From: Thiomicrospira cyclica
GTDB lineage: Bacteria > Pseudomonadota > Gammaproteobacteria > Thiomicrospirales > Thiomicrospiraceae
Direction of reading: 5' to 3'
DNA: 35,366 nucleotides
Assembly (NCBI GenBank): GCA_022736205.1
Contig: DZAT01000017.1
Coordinates: 1 to 35,366 of the forward strand
Positions within the stretch are counted from its first letter, which is position 1, and each line of letters opens with the position of its first letter. The notes below the pieces were generated by a model. It did no database searches and was not told the DNA's origin. It saw nothing but the letters and a program-made list of their open reading frames with translations. This document shows positions 13,970 to 22,262 of the stretch, piece after piece. A program made the position numbers and the translations under genes.

Positions 13970-16750
13970 ATGAAAACACATCATTTTCCTTGGTCTTTAT
14001 TTATCATCGGCTCTGCTGTTATGCTAAGCCTGTCGATGTGGCTATTGCTTTATGTGATGCAGCAAACAGCAAAAGCAGAAATCGAACATACTTTTACCAG
14101 TCTTACAGAGCGCGTTCGGGGTGAGTTTGCTACCATTATTGCGTTAGAAAGTGGTCTTGTTGCCAACACGCTCACCTTAAATAATATCGAAAATCATGCT
14201 GATCGTGAATTAAATTTATACATACAACTGCTCAATAATGAACGGGACGATGTCAATTTTTTTATATTGCCTAAAATCACCAGCGACATGCTCGAACAAT
14301 ATGAGCAAGAAAAACAAGACAATGGCTATTTGGATTTTCGTGTCTTCGGAAATGCAGATACCGATCCGTTAAACAGCACGCATATTTATTTTCCTTCCGA
14401 AACCATTAAACAAAACAAACTTTCTGGATTGAAGCATTTTGGTCGCGATGTTTATAGTTATCCTAACTTTAAAGATGCGATGGATGAAGCCAGTGTCAAG
14501 AACAAAACCGTGGCGGCATGGTCACACGTGACCGCTGAAAACACACATGGCATCACGATTTTTCATCCCATATACGACACACAATTTTTTAATACCTTAC
14601 CTGAAAACACAAAGATGGATCATGTACAGGCAATGGTTGCTTCCGAAATTTTTTTAGACGATTTGATTAAGAATATTATTAACAGACTTGATATTGAAGA
14701 CATGTCTTTTTATATCAGTGTTCAAAGCTATCGTGCTATCAAGCAAGCCAGAACAACCACCATTCCCTTTTTTATCACAGAAGCAGCGGATTGGTTGCCT
14801 GAAGTTTACCATTCGCAAACGATCGCATTGCTCGACAAACCTGTTACCATCAGTATGAAAGCGCTGATTCCATTAAACAAACTGTCTTGGATTCGTGCGT
14901 TTGTTGTCTTTTTCGTTACCTTAGTCTTAATTGCCCTATCTTATTTGTTCATCAAACACTATCTCAAAAATAAGCACGAAAAAGATATTGCCGATGCCAT
15001 GCTAGAAAAAGAGCACAATCGTGCCGACGCAACACTGACGGCTTTAGGTGAAGGTGTGATTACAACCGATACACTGGGCACGGTTATGTATCTGAATCCT
15101 AAAGCAAGGGATATCTTGGGTGAAAATGCATCTAATTTACCGTTAGAAGGTAAATTATTAACCGCTCTTTATCCTGCTTCGCTACAAACAGAAGCACAAA
15201 AGATAATGGACAGTATGTTGATTTGTATCGAAAAAAATCAAATCGTCCAATTGCACAATATTAAGGCAATTAACCATCACGGTACCCCAATTCTGATTGA
15301 CTGTACGCTATCGCCGATGGTTGAAGAAGCGGGAAATATCAGCGGTGTTGCTTTGGTATTAGAAGACGTCACCTATTTAGAAGAAATGCGCTTACAAATT
15401 GAAAACATGGCAAAGCGCGATCATTTAACAGGATTATTTAACCGTTATGAGTTCGAGAATCAACTCAAAGATACCATTATCAATGCGCATAAACACAAAC
15501 TAACACACGCTTTTTGCTATCTTGATTTAGACCAATTCAAAATCGTCAACGACACGGCTGGACATCTAGCTGGCGATCAATTATTACGCCAACTGTCTGG
15601 CACTGTTTTTTTACGCAGTACCCCTGCTGGTGCGATTTTAGGGCGCTTAGGCGGCGATGAGTTCGGATTACTGTTGTTTAATACCGACATCAAAAAAGCG
15701 ACCAAGGTTTGTGAACAGATCATTCACGATATTCAGCATTTTGTTTTTTTATGGCAAGACAAGCGTTTTCAAGTTGGCGTCAGTATTGGTTTGGTAATGA
15801 TTGATGATCTAAGCCTTTCTGTGGAACAAAGCTTAATTTCAGCCGACACTGCATGCTATTTAGCCAAAGAAAAAGGGCGAAACCGTGTTGAGTCGGCACA
15901 CATTGACAACGAAGAAGTGCGCCAAAGACAAGAAGAACTTTCTTGGGCAGAACGGCTTCCACGCGCCATCGAAGAAAATCGTCTGGTTTTATTCATACAG
16001 TACATGTTGCCGCTTAATGGTGTTCGAACCCATGCAGAAATATTGGTGCGCATGAAAGACGAGCAAGGAAAGTTGCTCGCACCCAATCAATTCATCCCTG
16101 CTGCAGAACGCTACGGTATTATGACAAAGATAGATCGATGGATTATTCAGCGCTCGCTAGAAAACATTGAGCAGATCATTAGCCGAAAAGGTGACGAAGG
16201 GTTTATCTATAGCATCAATTTATCGGGACAAACCTTAACCGACGAAACATTCTTACGTTTTATTCATGATGCCTTATCTAAACGAAAAGCATTAGCAGAA
16301 CGCATTTGTTTTGAAATTACAGAAACGGCAACCATGGGTAACTTGGTACAAGCATTACGTTGCATGAAGTTATTAAAAGATTTGGGGGCTTCTTTAGCGC
16401 TCGATGATTTTGGTAGCGGCTTGTCTTCCTTCGCTTATTTACGACAAATGCCTGTTGATTACTTAAAAATTGATGGCGCTTTCGTTCATAATATTCATAA
16501 AGATGGCATCAATCGTGCCATTGTTGCTAATATGCACCAACTTGCTGGCGTTTTTGGCTTAAAAACCATTGCAGAATATGCCGAAAATGAATCTATTATT
16601 TCTGAACTGAAGAAAATAGGGGTCGATTTAGCACAAGGTTACGGTTTTCACGTGCCTGAAGAATGGATTGTAGAAATTCTCAGAGCAGAGCAGAGCAGAG
16701 CAGAGCAGAGCAGAGCAGAGCAGAGCAGAGCAGAGCAATTATACCATTAG
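13970..16750 (+). CDS. CHASE-PAS-GGDEF-EAL membrane c-di-GMP enzyme
   Basis: A 926-aa inner-membrane sensor. TM1 is at about 10-30. A periplasmic CHASE-like domain (about 40-300) has YFPSE, GRDVYSYPNFKDAMDEAS and ITIFHPIYD. TM2 is at about 309-330, PAS at about 350-470. The GGDEF domain runs 480-650, starting at RDHLTGLFNR, with an intact GGDEF at about 561-565 but no RxxD inhibitory site before it. The EAL domain runs 665-895: EILVR for EAL, NLSGQ, FEITET, LDDFGSG, YLKIDG and IAEYAENE, so most metal ligands remain. Both synthesis and hydrolysis of c-di-GMP are possible. The C-terminus is RAEQS repeats from a 5-bp tandem repeat. The ATG is one base after the binding-protein stop codon. Confidence 0.9.
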   Translation: MKTHHFPWSLFIIGSAVMLSLSMWLLLYVMQQTAKAEIEHTFTSLTERVRGEFATIIALESGLVANTLTLNNIENHADRELNLYIQLLNNERDDVNFFILPKITSDMLEQYEQEKQDNGYLDFRVFGNADTDPLNSTHIYFPSETIKQNKLSGLKHFGRDVYSYPNFKDAMDEASVKNKTVAAWSHVTAENTHGITIFHPIYDTQFFNTLPENTKMDHVQAMVASEIFLDDLIKNIINRLDIEDMSFYISVQSYRAIKQARTTTIPFFITEAADWLPEVYHSQTIALLDKPVTISMKALIPLNKLSWIRAFVVFFVTLVLIALSYLFIKHYLKNKHEKDIADAMLEKEHNRADATLTALGEGVITTDTLGTVMYLNPKARDILGENASNLPLEGKLLTALYPASLQTEAQKIMDSMLICIEKNQIVQLHNIKAINHHGTPILIDCTLSPMVEEAGNISGVALVLEDVTYLEEMRLQIENMAKRDHLTGLFNRYEFENQLKDTIINAHKHKLTHAFCYLDLDQFKIVNDTAGHLAGDQLLRQLSGTVFLRSTPAGAILGRLGGDEFGLLLFNTDIKKATKVCEQIIHDIQHFVFLWQDKRFQVGVSIGLVMIDDLSLSVEQSLISADTACYLAKEKGRNRVESAHIDNEEVRQRQEELSWAERLPRAIEENRLVLFIQYMLPLNGVRTHAEILVRMKDEQGKLLAPNQFIPAAERYGIMTKIDRWIIQRSLENIEQIISRKGDEGFIYSINLSGQTLTDETFLRFIHDALSKRKALAERICFEITETATMGNLVQALRCMKLLKDLGASLALDDFGSGLSSFAYLRQMPVDYLKIDGAFVHNIHKDGINRAIVANMHQLAGVFGLKTIAEYAENESIISELKKIGVDLAQGYGFHVPEEWIVEILRAEQSRAEQSRAEQSRAEQLYH
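16681..16737 (+). repeat. Pentanucleotide tandem repeat (CAGAG), 11 copies
   Basis: Eleven uninterrupted CAGAG units plus CA at the 3' end of the GGDEF-EAL gene. Because 15 bp is five codons, every reading frame gives the same pentapeptide cycle (R-A-E-Q-S). Slippage would therefore change the tail length and the last few residues but would not introduce an early stop codon. Confidence 0.97.
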
Positions 16751-16785
16751 ATTAGACTTAGATTAACTTAAAATAGGAATAGTGC

Positions 16786-17814
16786 GTGAAATTACTAAAA
16801 GAATTCCGTTGGTCAATTGGCTTTATGCTGATTGCACTTTACTTAGCATGGGCATGGGCAGGATTAGAAGGCTTAGCAGCAGCAGCCATTTTGATGGTAC
16901 TAGAAATCAGTCTGTCGTTCGATAATGCAGTCGTAAACGCTAAAATCTTGCAAAAAATGGAACCCATTTGGCAACAGCGCTTTTTAACTTGGGGTATGTT
17001 AATCGCTGTCTTTGGTATGCGCGTTCTATTCCCATTGGTTATTGTTGCCCTCATTGCGGGTTTGAGTATGTGGGATGTAGCACAGATGGCACTTTATGAT
17101 AGTGAAACATACGCTCATCACCTCGAATCTTCTCATGTTCAAGTTGCTGCTTTCGGTGGCATTTTCTTGCTGATGGTTTTCTTAGGGTTTATCTTCGATG
17201 ATGAAAAAGAAGCGCATTGGCTGGGTAAAGGTGAAGCATGGTTGTCGAAAATGGGACAACTTGAATCACTCGAAATCATTTTTGCTTTAGGTTTGTTGTT
17301 GTTAAGCGTTAGCTTTTTGCCAACAGAACAGCAAGCGGGTGCGCTTATTTCTGGCATCGCAGGTGTGATTACCTTTGTTCTATTGGAATCGATCAACAAG
17401 TTGATGGAAGACAATATGGAAACAGGCATTGATGTGGTTGGTACAGCAGCACGCACGGGATTAGCGTCATTTTTATATTTAGAAGTACTGGATGCGTCGT
17501 TTAGTTTTGATGGTGTCATTGGGGCTTTTGCCATCACCAAAGACGTGGTAATCATCATGCTTGGCTTGGGTATCGGGGCTTTATTTGTGCGCTCAATTAC
17601 CATCTCGTTAGTGAATCATGGCGTGCTAAACGAATATCGTTATCTTGATCATGGTGCGCATTATGCCATCGGTGCGTTAGCAACCATTATGTTTATTTCG
17701 ATGCATACTGAAGTACCCGAACTCATTACGGGCTTAATTGGTATTATCTTTATTTCGGCGGGTATGTGGTCGTCGATTCGTTGGAATAAACAAGCGGCGG
17801 TGGCAGCGGAGTGA
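16786..17814 (+). CDS. DUF475 / TerC-superfamily integral membrane protein
   Basis: A 342-aa polytopic inner-membrane protein. The two acidic membrane motifs of the TerC superfamily are present: LSFDNAVVNAKIL near residue 45 and FSFDGVIGAFAITKD near 245. A cytoplasmic acidic loop (FDDEKEAHWLG) lies between spans. These features fit DUF475 (YkoY/TerC-like) proteins, which have been linked to metal-ion export or metal loading of secreted proteins; no specific metal can be named here. The start is GTG 16786 with AGGA upstream. It lies 35 bases after the GGDEF-EAL gene. A hairpin-forming inverted-repeat element follows the stop codon. Confidence 0.85.
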   Translation: MKLLKEFRWSIGFMLIALYLAWAWAGLEGLAAAAILMVLEISLSFDNAVVNAKILQKMEPIWQQRFLTWGMLIAVFGMRVLFPLVIVALIAGLSMWDVAQMALYDSETYAHHLESSHVQVAAFGGIFLLMVFLGFIFDDEKEAHWLGKGEAWLSKMGQLESLEIIFALGLLLLSVSFLPTEQQAGALISGIAGVITFVLLESINKLMEDNMETGIDVVGTAARTGLASFLYLEVLDASFSFDGVIGAFAITKDVVIIMLGLGIGALFVRSITISLVNHGVLNEYRYLDHGAHYAIGALATIMFISMHTEVPELITGLIGIIFISAGMWSSIRWNKQAAVAAE

Positions 17815-17822
17815 ACCTACCC

Positions 17823-17947
17823 CATAAAATGCAATTAAAACCGATGATGACGAGGCGAAGAGCAAGATAAAAAACGGAGGTTACATCAGTAACTGAGTAT
17901 TTTTAGATTGCTCGCCAACAAAGTCAGCGCGGTTTTAGTGCATTTTA
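17823..17947. repeat. Second inverted-repeat element (different family), abutting the rep stop codon
   Basis: Terminal inverted repeats of about 20 bp: on the plus strand TAAAATGCAATTAAAACCG from 17825, on the minus strand TAAAATGCACTAAAACCG from 17947, with weaker similarity continuing inward to GCAA. The interior contains GTTAC-ATCA-GTAAC, a small hairpin. It fills the gap between the convergent DUF475 gene and rep. The TAA stop codon of rep (17947-17945) is made by the first three bases of the right-hand repeat. Confidence 0.7.
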
Positions 17948-19942
17948 GCCCAGCATTGCCCGCATGGCAGCTAAGTGATTAGCTGCCGTCTGTGCCTTCA
18001 CTTCGGTGTCAGCTTCCTCGTCTTTACCTTCCCAATAAATATCATCGAGCGGTAATTCGTCTAAAAATCGGCTGGGTGTGGTGCTGCTTTGTTCGCCATA
18101 GCGTTTGCGGGTACGAGCATAGCTGATTGTTAAAGAGCGCTCGGCACGCGTAATGCCGACATAAGCCAAACGGCGCTCTTCTTCAATGTCCCCTGCATCA
18201 ATGCTGTTTTGATGCGGTAATATCCCCTCCTCCATACCCATCAAAAAAACATGCCCAAACTCGAGTCCTTTAGCAGCGTGCAAGGTCATTAACGAAGCTT
18301 CATCTTTTTCTTTTTCTTCCGCTTGGCGTTCGAGCGTATTCATCAGCGTTAAATGGCGGACAATTTCAGATAAATCCCATGCACCATCGTGCTTTTCTAC
18401 TAATCTGCCAATCCATTTCAGCAAATCAAGAACGGCTTCCCACTGACGTGCGGCTTTTTTGGGATTTTCGGCACATTCCATCAACCAAACCTCGTACTGC
18501 AAATCAGTTAAGAATTGCATCAGTTGATTGGGTAGCTCCATACCACCGAATTCTGGTCGCCAACGGTCTAAAAACTCGGCAAAACGAATGAGTTGGATCA
18601 TGGCACGTTCTGGCATCACTTGCGTCAAGCCAAACTCGCTACAGGCGGCGAGCAAACTCACCCCCCTACCCTTGGCGTAGTCAGATAATTTAGACAGCGT
18701 CTGTGGTCCTAAATCGCGCTTAGGCGTGTTAGCAATACGCAAGAAAGCCGCATCATCATCTGGATTGTCGAGCAGACGCAAATAGGCAAGCACATCTTTA
18801 ATTTCGATACGGTCAAAAAATGACTGCCCCCCCGAAATACTGTAGGGAATTTCTTGCTCGCGCAAGGCACGCTCAACCAATCGCGCTTGATGGTTGCTAC
18901 GGTACAAAATGGCGTAATCACGCCAATGCGTTTGGTTTTTGATTTTATGTACCAGTAACTCACTAACAATCCGTTCGGCTTCGGTGGTTTCATCGGGGCA
19001 GGCTAAAATGCGCACCTTGTCCCCTAGCCCACGGTCGCACCATAGCGTTTTGATAAATAAATGCGGGTTATTGGTGATGAGTTGGTTAGCTGCTTGCAAA
19101 ATACGCGCGCTAGAACGATAGTTTTGTTCGAGTTTGACTAAAGTTAGCGCAGGATAATCACTTTGTAGCTGACTGAGAATTTCGGGCGCTGCACCACGCC
19201 ACGCATAAATCGACTGGTCATCGTCGCCGACACAGGTAAAATGCCCTTGTGTGCCCGCTAAGAGCTTCATGAGAGCAAATTGTACGGGGTTGGTGTCTTG
19301 ATACTCATCGACTAATAAATAACGCACCTTATGCCACCATTTTTCGTGAATATCGGGGTTCTGTTGAAATAACCACACCACTCGAGCAATCAAATCATCA
19401 AAATCGAGTGCTGAATAAGCCTGCAAACTTTCTTGATAGGCAGCATATAATCTAGCAATAAAGGCTTCATCATCATTCGTCGCCGTTTCAAGCAAAAACT
19501 GTGGCGACTGTAGCCTGTTTTTCGCTAAGGAAATGGCGTGACGTGCCGTTTTAAGTCGGTCAGAGTCCACTTCATCATCACGACTTAACTCACGTAATAA
19601 TTGCATACTATCAGCATCATCGAACAACGAAAAACTATGGCGAATACCCAAGGCTTTGTATTCGCGTCGGCAAATATCTAGCCCCAACGTATGAAAAGTC
19701 GATACCTGAACCCCTCGCCCAGCATCGCCTAGTCGCTGACTCAAGCGATGCTGCATTTCTTTAGCTGCTTTGTTGGTAAAGGTAACGGCATAGATACCTT
19801 TGGGGTTGTGCCCTTCTTTTTCGATTAAGTAGGCAATTTTTTCGGTAATCACCCGTGTTTTACCCGAACCAGCCCCTGCCAATACCAATACTTGACCTTG
19901 GGTGAGATGAACCGCTTGTAATTGCGCTGGATTAAGTTGCAC
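17945..19942 (-). CDS. rep: ATP-dependent DNA helicase Rep
   Basis: A 665-aa UvrD/Rep-type 3'-5' helicase that helps restart and clear replication forks. N-terminal MQLNPAQLQAV matches Rep. Motif I is AGAGSGKTRVIT, Ia FTNKAAKEM, then STFHTLGLDICRREYKALG, motif II VDEYQDTNPVQ, motif III GDDDQSIYAWRGA, motif IV NYRSSARIL, and the C-terminal LMTLHAAKGLEFGHVF, EEERRLAYVGITRAE. Rep rather than UvrD is supported by the N-terminus and SLFDDADSMQLLREL. Translation begins at GTG 19942. It is divergent from the methyltransferase gene. Its stop codon is formed by an inverted-repeat element. Confidence 0.95.
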   Translation of the reverse strand: MQLNPAQLQAVHLTQGQVLVLAGAGSGKTRVITEKIAYLIEKEGHNPKGIYAVTFTNKAAKEMQHRLSQRLGDAGRGVQVSTFHTLGLDICRREYKALGIRHSFSLFDDADSMQLLRELSRDDEVDSDRLKTARHAISLAKNRLQSPQFLLETATNDDEAFIARLYAAYQESLQAYSALDFDDLIARVVWLFQQNPDIHEKWWHKVRYLLVDEYQDTNPVQFALMKLLAGTQGHFTCVGDDDQSIYAWRGAAPEILSQLQSDYPALTLVKLEQNYRSSARILQAANQLITNNPHLFIKTLWCDRGLGDKVRILACPDETTEAERIVSELLVHKIKNQTHWRDYAILYRSNHQARLVERALREQEIPYSISGGQSFFDRIEIKDVLAYLRLLDNPDDDAAFLRIANTPKRDLGPQTLSKLSDYAKGRGVSLLAACSEFGLTQVMPERAMIQLIRFAEFLDRWRPEFGGMELPNQLMQFLTDLQYEVWLMECAENPKKAARQWEAVLDLLKWIGRLVEKHDGAWDLSEIVRHLTLMNTLERQAEEKEKDEASLMTLHAAKGLEFGHVFLMGMEEGILPHQNSIDAGDIEEERRLAYVGITRAERSLTISYARTRKRYGEQSSTTPSRFLDELPLDDIYWEGKDEEADTEVKAQTAANHLAAMRAMLG

Positions 19943-20005
19943 AGGAATTGACCAAATCGATAGAAAGGGGCATCATGTTATGCAAAATAACACGAATAGG
20001 CAACT

Positions 20006-20587
20006 ATGAACATTGATGCATTAAAACAAGACATTGTCTTTGAAACCGAATTACGCGCACATCCCATGAAATTTAGCAGTACATGGGGCTTGTTTTCACC
20101 ACGAGAAATTGACTCTGGTACCGATTTATTACTCAAATATATTGATATTACAGAAAATGACCATATATTAGATTTAGGCTGCGGTTATGGTCCGATTGGC
20201 GTTACCTTGGCAAAAGAAGCTAAAAATGGCAGTGTGCTTATGGTCGATAAAGATTTTGTTGCGGTAGACTATGCCCGTCGTAATATTGAACTGAACCGCT
20301 TAGGTAATGCGCAAGCCATGTTATCGAACGGACTGGCACAAATTCCTGACGATAAAAAATTTACCACAGTCGTATCCAATATTCCTGCTAAAGTCGGTAA
20401 AGAAATGCTGAGTATTTTCTTGCACGATATTAAACAGCACCTCGAACCAGGTGGACAATTTGTGGTTGTCACGATTAATGGCTTGCGCGACTACATGAAA
20501 CGTACCTTTAATGAATCTTTTGGCAACTACGAAAAAGTAAAACAAAGTCGTGATTACACCATTTCACGTACTGTTAAAAATCACTAA
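20006..20587 (+). CDS. RsmC-like class I SAM-dependent methyltransferase
   Basis: A 193-aa single-domain methyltransferase. FSSTWGLFSPREIDSGTDLLLKYI matches the motif region that precedes the SAM site in RsmC/YbxB-type 'small methyltransferase domain' proteins. The SAM motif is ILDLGCGYGPIGVTLA, and MVDKDFVAVDYARRN follows. Motif IV reads SNIPAKVG where nucleic-acid N-methyltransferases usually have NPPF/NPPY, so the substrate may differ. It lacks the extra N-terminal domain of full-length RsmC, so an RNA or protein target cannot be chosen. It is the first of three genes running to a strong terminator at 22056. Confidence 0.85.
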   Translation: MNIDALKQDIVFETELRAHPMKFSSTWGLFSPREIDSGTDLLLKYIDITENDHILDLGCGYGPIGVTLAKEAKNGSVLMVDKDFVAVDYARRNIELNRLGNAQAMLSNGLAQIPDDKKFTTVVSNIPAKVGKEMLSIFLHDIKQHLEPGGQFVVVTINGLRDYMKRTFNESFGNYEKVKQSRDYTISRTVKNH

Positions 20588-20614
20588 TCCTTTTAATATT
20601 TAGAGGCATGCCCA

Positions 20615-21532
20615 ATGATGAAAAAAATACTGACAACCCTACTGCTATCCGCTGTATTGGCAACAACCTTTATCGGTACAGAAGCTTTCGCTAAACGCAT
20701 GGGCAGTGGCAGCGATAGCGGGATGCAACGCAGTGTTACGCCTGCCAGTAAAACGCCATCTAGCCCTGCAGCGAGTAATAGTGCTGCTGCACCCGCAGCA
20801 GCAAGTGCGACAACGACTGCAGCAGGCGCTGCAGGCAAGTCTTCGATGATGGGTCCGTTAATGGGCTTAGCGGCTGGTGGGTTACTTGCTGCTGCGTTTA
20901 TGGGCGGTGCATTTGATGGTATCAGTCCAATGGATATTGTTCTCATGTTACTGGTCGGTGTTGGTATCTTTATGTTTTTGCGTCGTCGCGCCAAAACAGC
21001 AACAACTGCGCCGCATGCGATACCCCAGCCTGCGACAGCAATGCCGACAAGTCAATATCGAACACAGGACACCCCTAGTGTCTCTGGTACTTCTGATATC
21101 AAAATTGGTAGCCGTGTGGGTAGTTTTATGTCTGAATCGAGCACGTTACAGAGTACAAATGCACCTAGCTGGTTTAATGAACAGACTTTTACCACTCAGG
21201 CTAAAAATTGGTTTATACAGTTGCAAGCCGCATGGGATAAAAAAGACTATGCCATGCTAGGTTCAATCGTAACGCCTGAACTGTTAACAGAACTACGTTC
21301 TCAACGTGAACAGCAAATGGACAATAACACGACCAAAGTAGATGAAGTGTTTGCTCAGGTGGTTGAATGGACTCAAGATGCTGGACAATGGGTATTAACC
21401 GTGCGTTTCAACGGCTATTTATCTGAGAAAGAAGGCGATTTTCCGCATGCTTTTAGTGAATACTGGCATTTGGTTCGTATCGGTAACGAACAGGGTGAAT
21501 GGAAATTGGCGGGTATTCAACAAGATCGTTAA
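20615..21532 (+). CDS. Tim44-like domain membrane-anchored protein
   Basis: A 305-aa protein with an N-terminal signal or anchor (ILTTLLLSAVLATTFIGTEAFA), a low-complexity Ala/Ser/Thr-rich region to about residue 75, a Gly-rich hydrophobic pair (GPLMGLAAGGLLAAAF and IVLMLLVGVGIFMFL followed by RRR) and a C-terminal globular domain from about 180. The last domain (PSWFNEQTFTTQAKNWFIQLQAAWDKKDYAML, then YLSEKEGDFPHAFSEYWHLVR and WKLAGIQ) resembles the Tim44/MRPL45 fold. Such proteins are common in proteobacteria but of unclear role. GAGG precedes the ATG by 8 bases. It follows the methyltransferase gene by 27 bases. Confidence 0.85.
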   Translation: MMKKILTTLLLSAVLATTFIGTEAFAKRMGSGSDSGMQRSVTPASKTPSSPAASNSAAAPAAASATTTAAGAAGKSSMMGPLMGLAAGGLLAAAFMGGAFDGISPMDIVLMLLVGVGIFMFLRRRAKTATTAPHAIPQPATAMPTSQYRTQDTPSVSGTSDIKIGSRVGSFMSESSTLQSTNAPSWFNEQTFTTQAKNWFIQLQAAWDKKDYAMLGSIVTPELLTELRSQREQQMDNNTTKVDEVFAQVVEWTQDAGQWVLTVRFNGYLSEKEGDFPHAFSEYWHLVRIGNEQGEWKLAGIQQDR

Positions 21533-21598
21533 TGTTTTAGCCTGTTTTGGTACTCGTTTTGCTTTTGGCTTTGCGTTAACTCAATTGAGGAAAAGTCT

Positions 21599-22039
21599 AT
21601 GCGTTTATGGTTTACAGTCGGTATTATATCGTCGTTAATGATGCTAAGTGGCTGCGGTGAACAGCCTAAAGTAAAAATTGTATCCGTTGAAATGGTGAGT
21701 AGTGATACAGGATCACTGGATTTTAGACGGATGGTTAAAATTTGTTTTGATCAGCCACTAACAGGGGCTTACCATCATGAAATTTTACTCGAAAGTAAAG
21801 ATGGTTTTAGCATGAAAGGCGAAAGCTTACTGCGTGCGGCAACGTCTGATCCTAATAACCCTTGTGTATTGCGTAATTTAAACAATTACGTCAATAAAAA
21901 CTCTCCGCCACGTGCACGCGATTTAATCGATCATTACTTAATGAAAGGCAATGTGGCTTCTGTCAAAGTCAGCATATGGGGAGATGAGTCGGGTGAAAAA
22001 GGATTAAAAATGGACAGTAAAACGTTTAACAACCTCTAA
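21599..22039 (+). CDS. Hypothetical lipoprotein
   Basis: A 146-aa predicted lipoprotein: the signal sequence LWFTVGIISSLMMLSGC ends in a lipobox (LSGC). The mature part has two further cysteines (KICFDQPL and NPCVLRNL) that could form a disulfide. Overall it looks like a small beta-rich domain with a C-terminal helix. No known family is recognised. GAGG precedes the ATG. It lies 66 bases after the Tim44-like gene and directly before a terminator, so it is probably the last gene of that transcript. Confidence 0.7.
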   Translation: MRLWFTVGIISSLMMLSGCGEQPKVKIVSVEMVSSDTGSLDFRRMVKICFDQPLTGAYHHEILLESKDGFSMKGESLLRAATSDPNNPCVLRNLNNYVNKNSPPRARDLIDHYLMKGNVASVKVSIWGDESGEKGLKMDSKTFNNL

Positions 22040-22055
22040 TATCCGACGTTTTTCT

Positions 22056-22085
22056 AAAAAATGGCTGCAATCGCAGCCATTTTTT
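22056..22085 (+). terminator. Intrinsic terminator
   Basis: The stem ATGGCTGC (22061-22068) / GCAGCCAT (22073-22080) has an AATC loop, flanked by an A-run and followed by five or more Ts. It ends the methyltransferase-Tim44-lipoprotein transcript. Confidence 0.93.
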
Positions 22086-22111
22086 GTTGATAACTTTCCG
22101 AAACTATCTAT

Positions 22112-22262
22112 GGGAACTTCTAATAACCTAACGGGTTGGGGGTCTGGGGGAAGGGATGCACCAATAGTGCATGTAACGGTTTGATTTAAGCCCTTCCAAC
22201 AGAGGTAAAATAACGTGGGCATCGCTAAAAATGCCACGAAGTGGGGTTTTTAGCGATGCCCC
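22112..22262. repeat. Short inverted-repeat element, copy 3 (MITE-like)
   Basis: Left end GGGAACTTCTAATAACC; right end, read on the minus strand, GGGGCATCGCTAAAAACC. The right part folds into a long hairpin whose 15-bp arms are GGGCATCGCTAAAAA and TTTTTAGCGATGCCC. CTAT flanks both sides, as expected for a 4-bp target duplication. The interior matches copy 2 in inverse orientation. The last base is the G of the ccoS TAG stop codon. Confidence 0.82.

Noticed and set aside
16681..16750. On/off phase variation by the 5-bp repeat
   Set aside because: All three frames through the tract encode the same pentapeptide and end shortly after it, so slippage would not switch the enzyme off.
17139..17603. 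A 154-aa minus-strand open frame opposite the DUF475 gene
   Set aside because: It is the antisense of a membrane protein with strong family motifs on the plus strand; its own translation is low-complexity (Ser/Lys/Ala-rich) with no recognisable domain.
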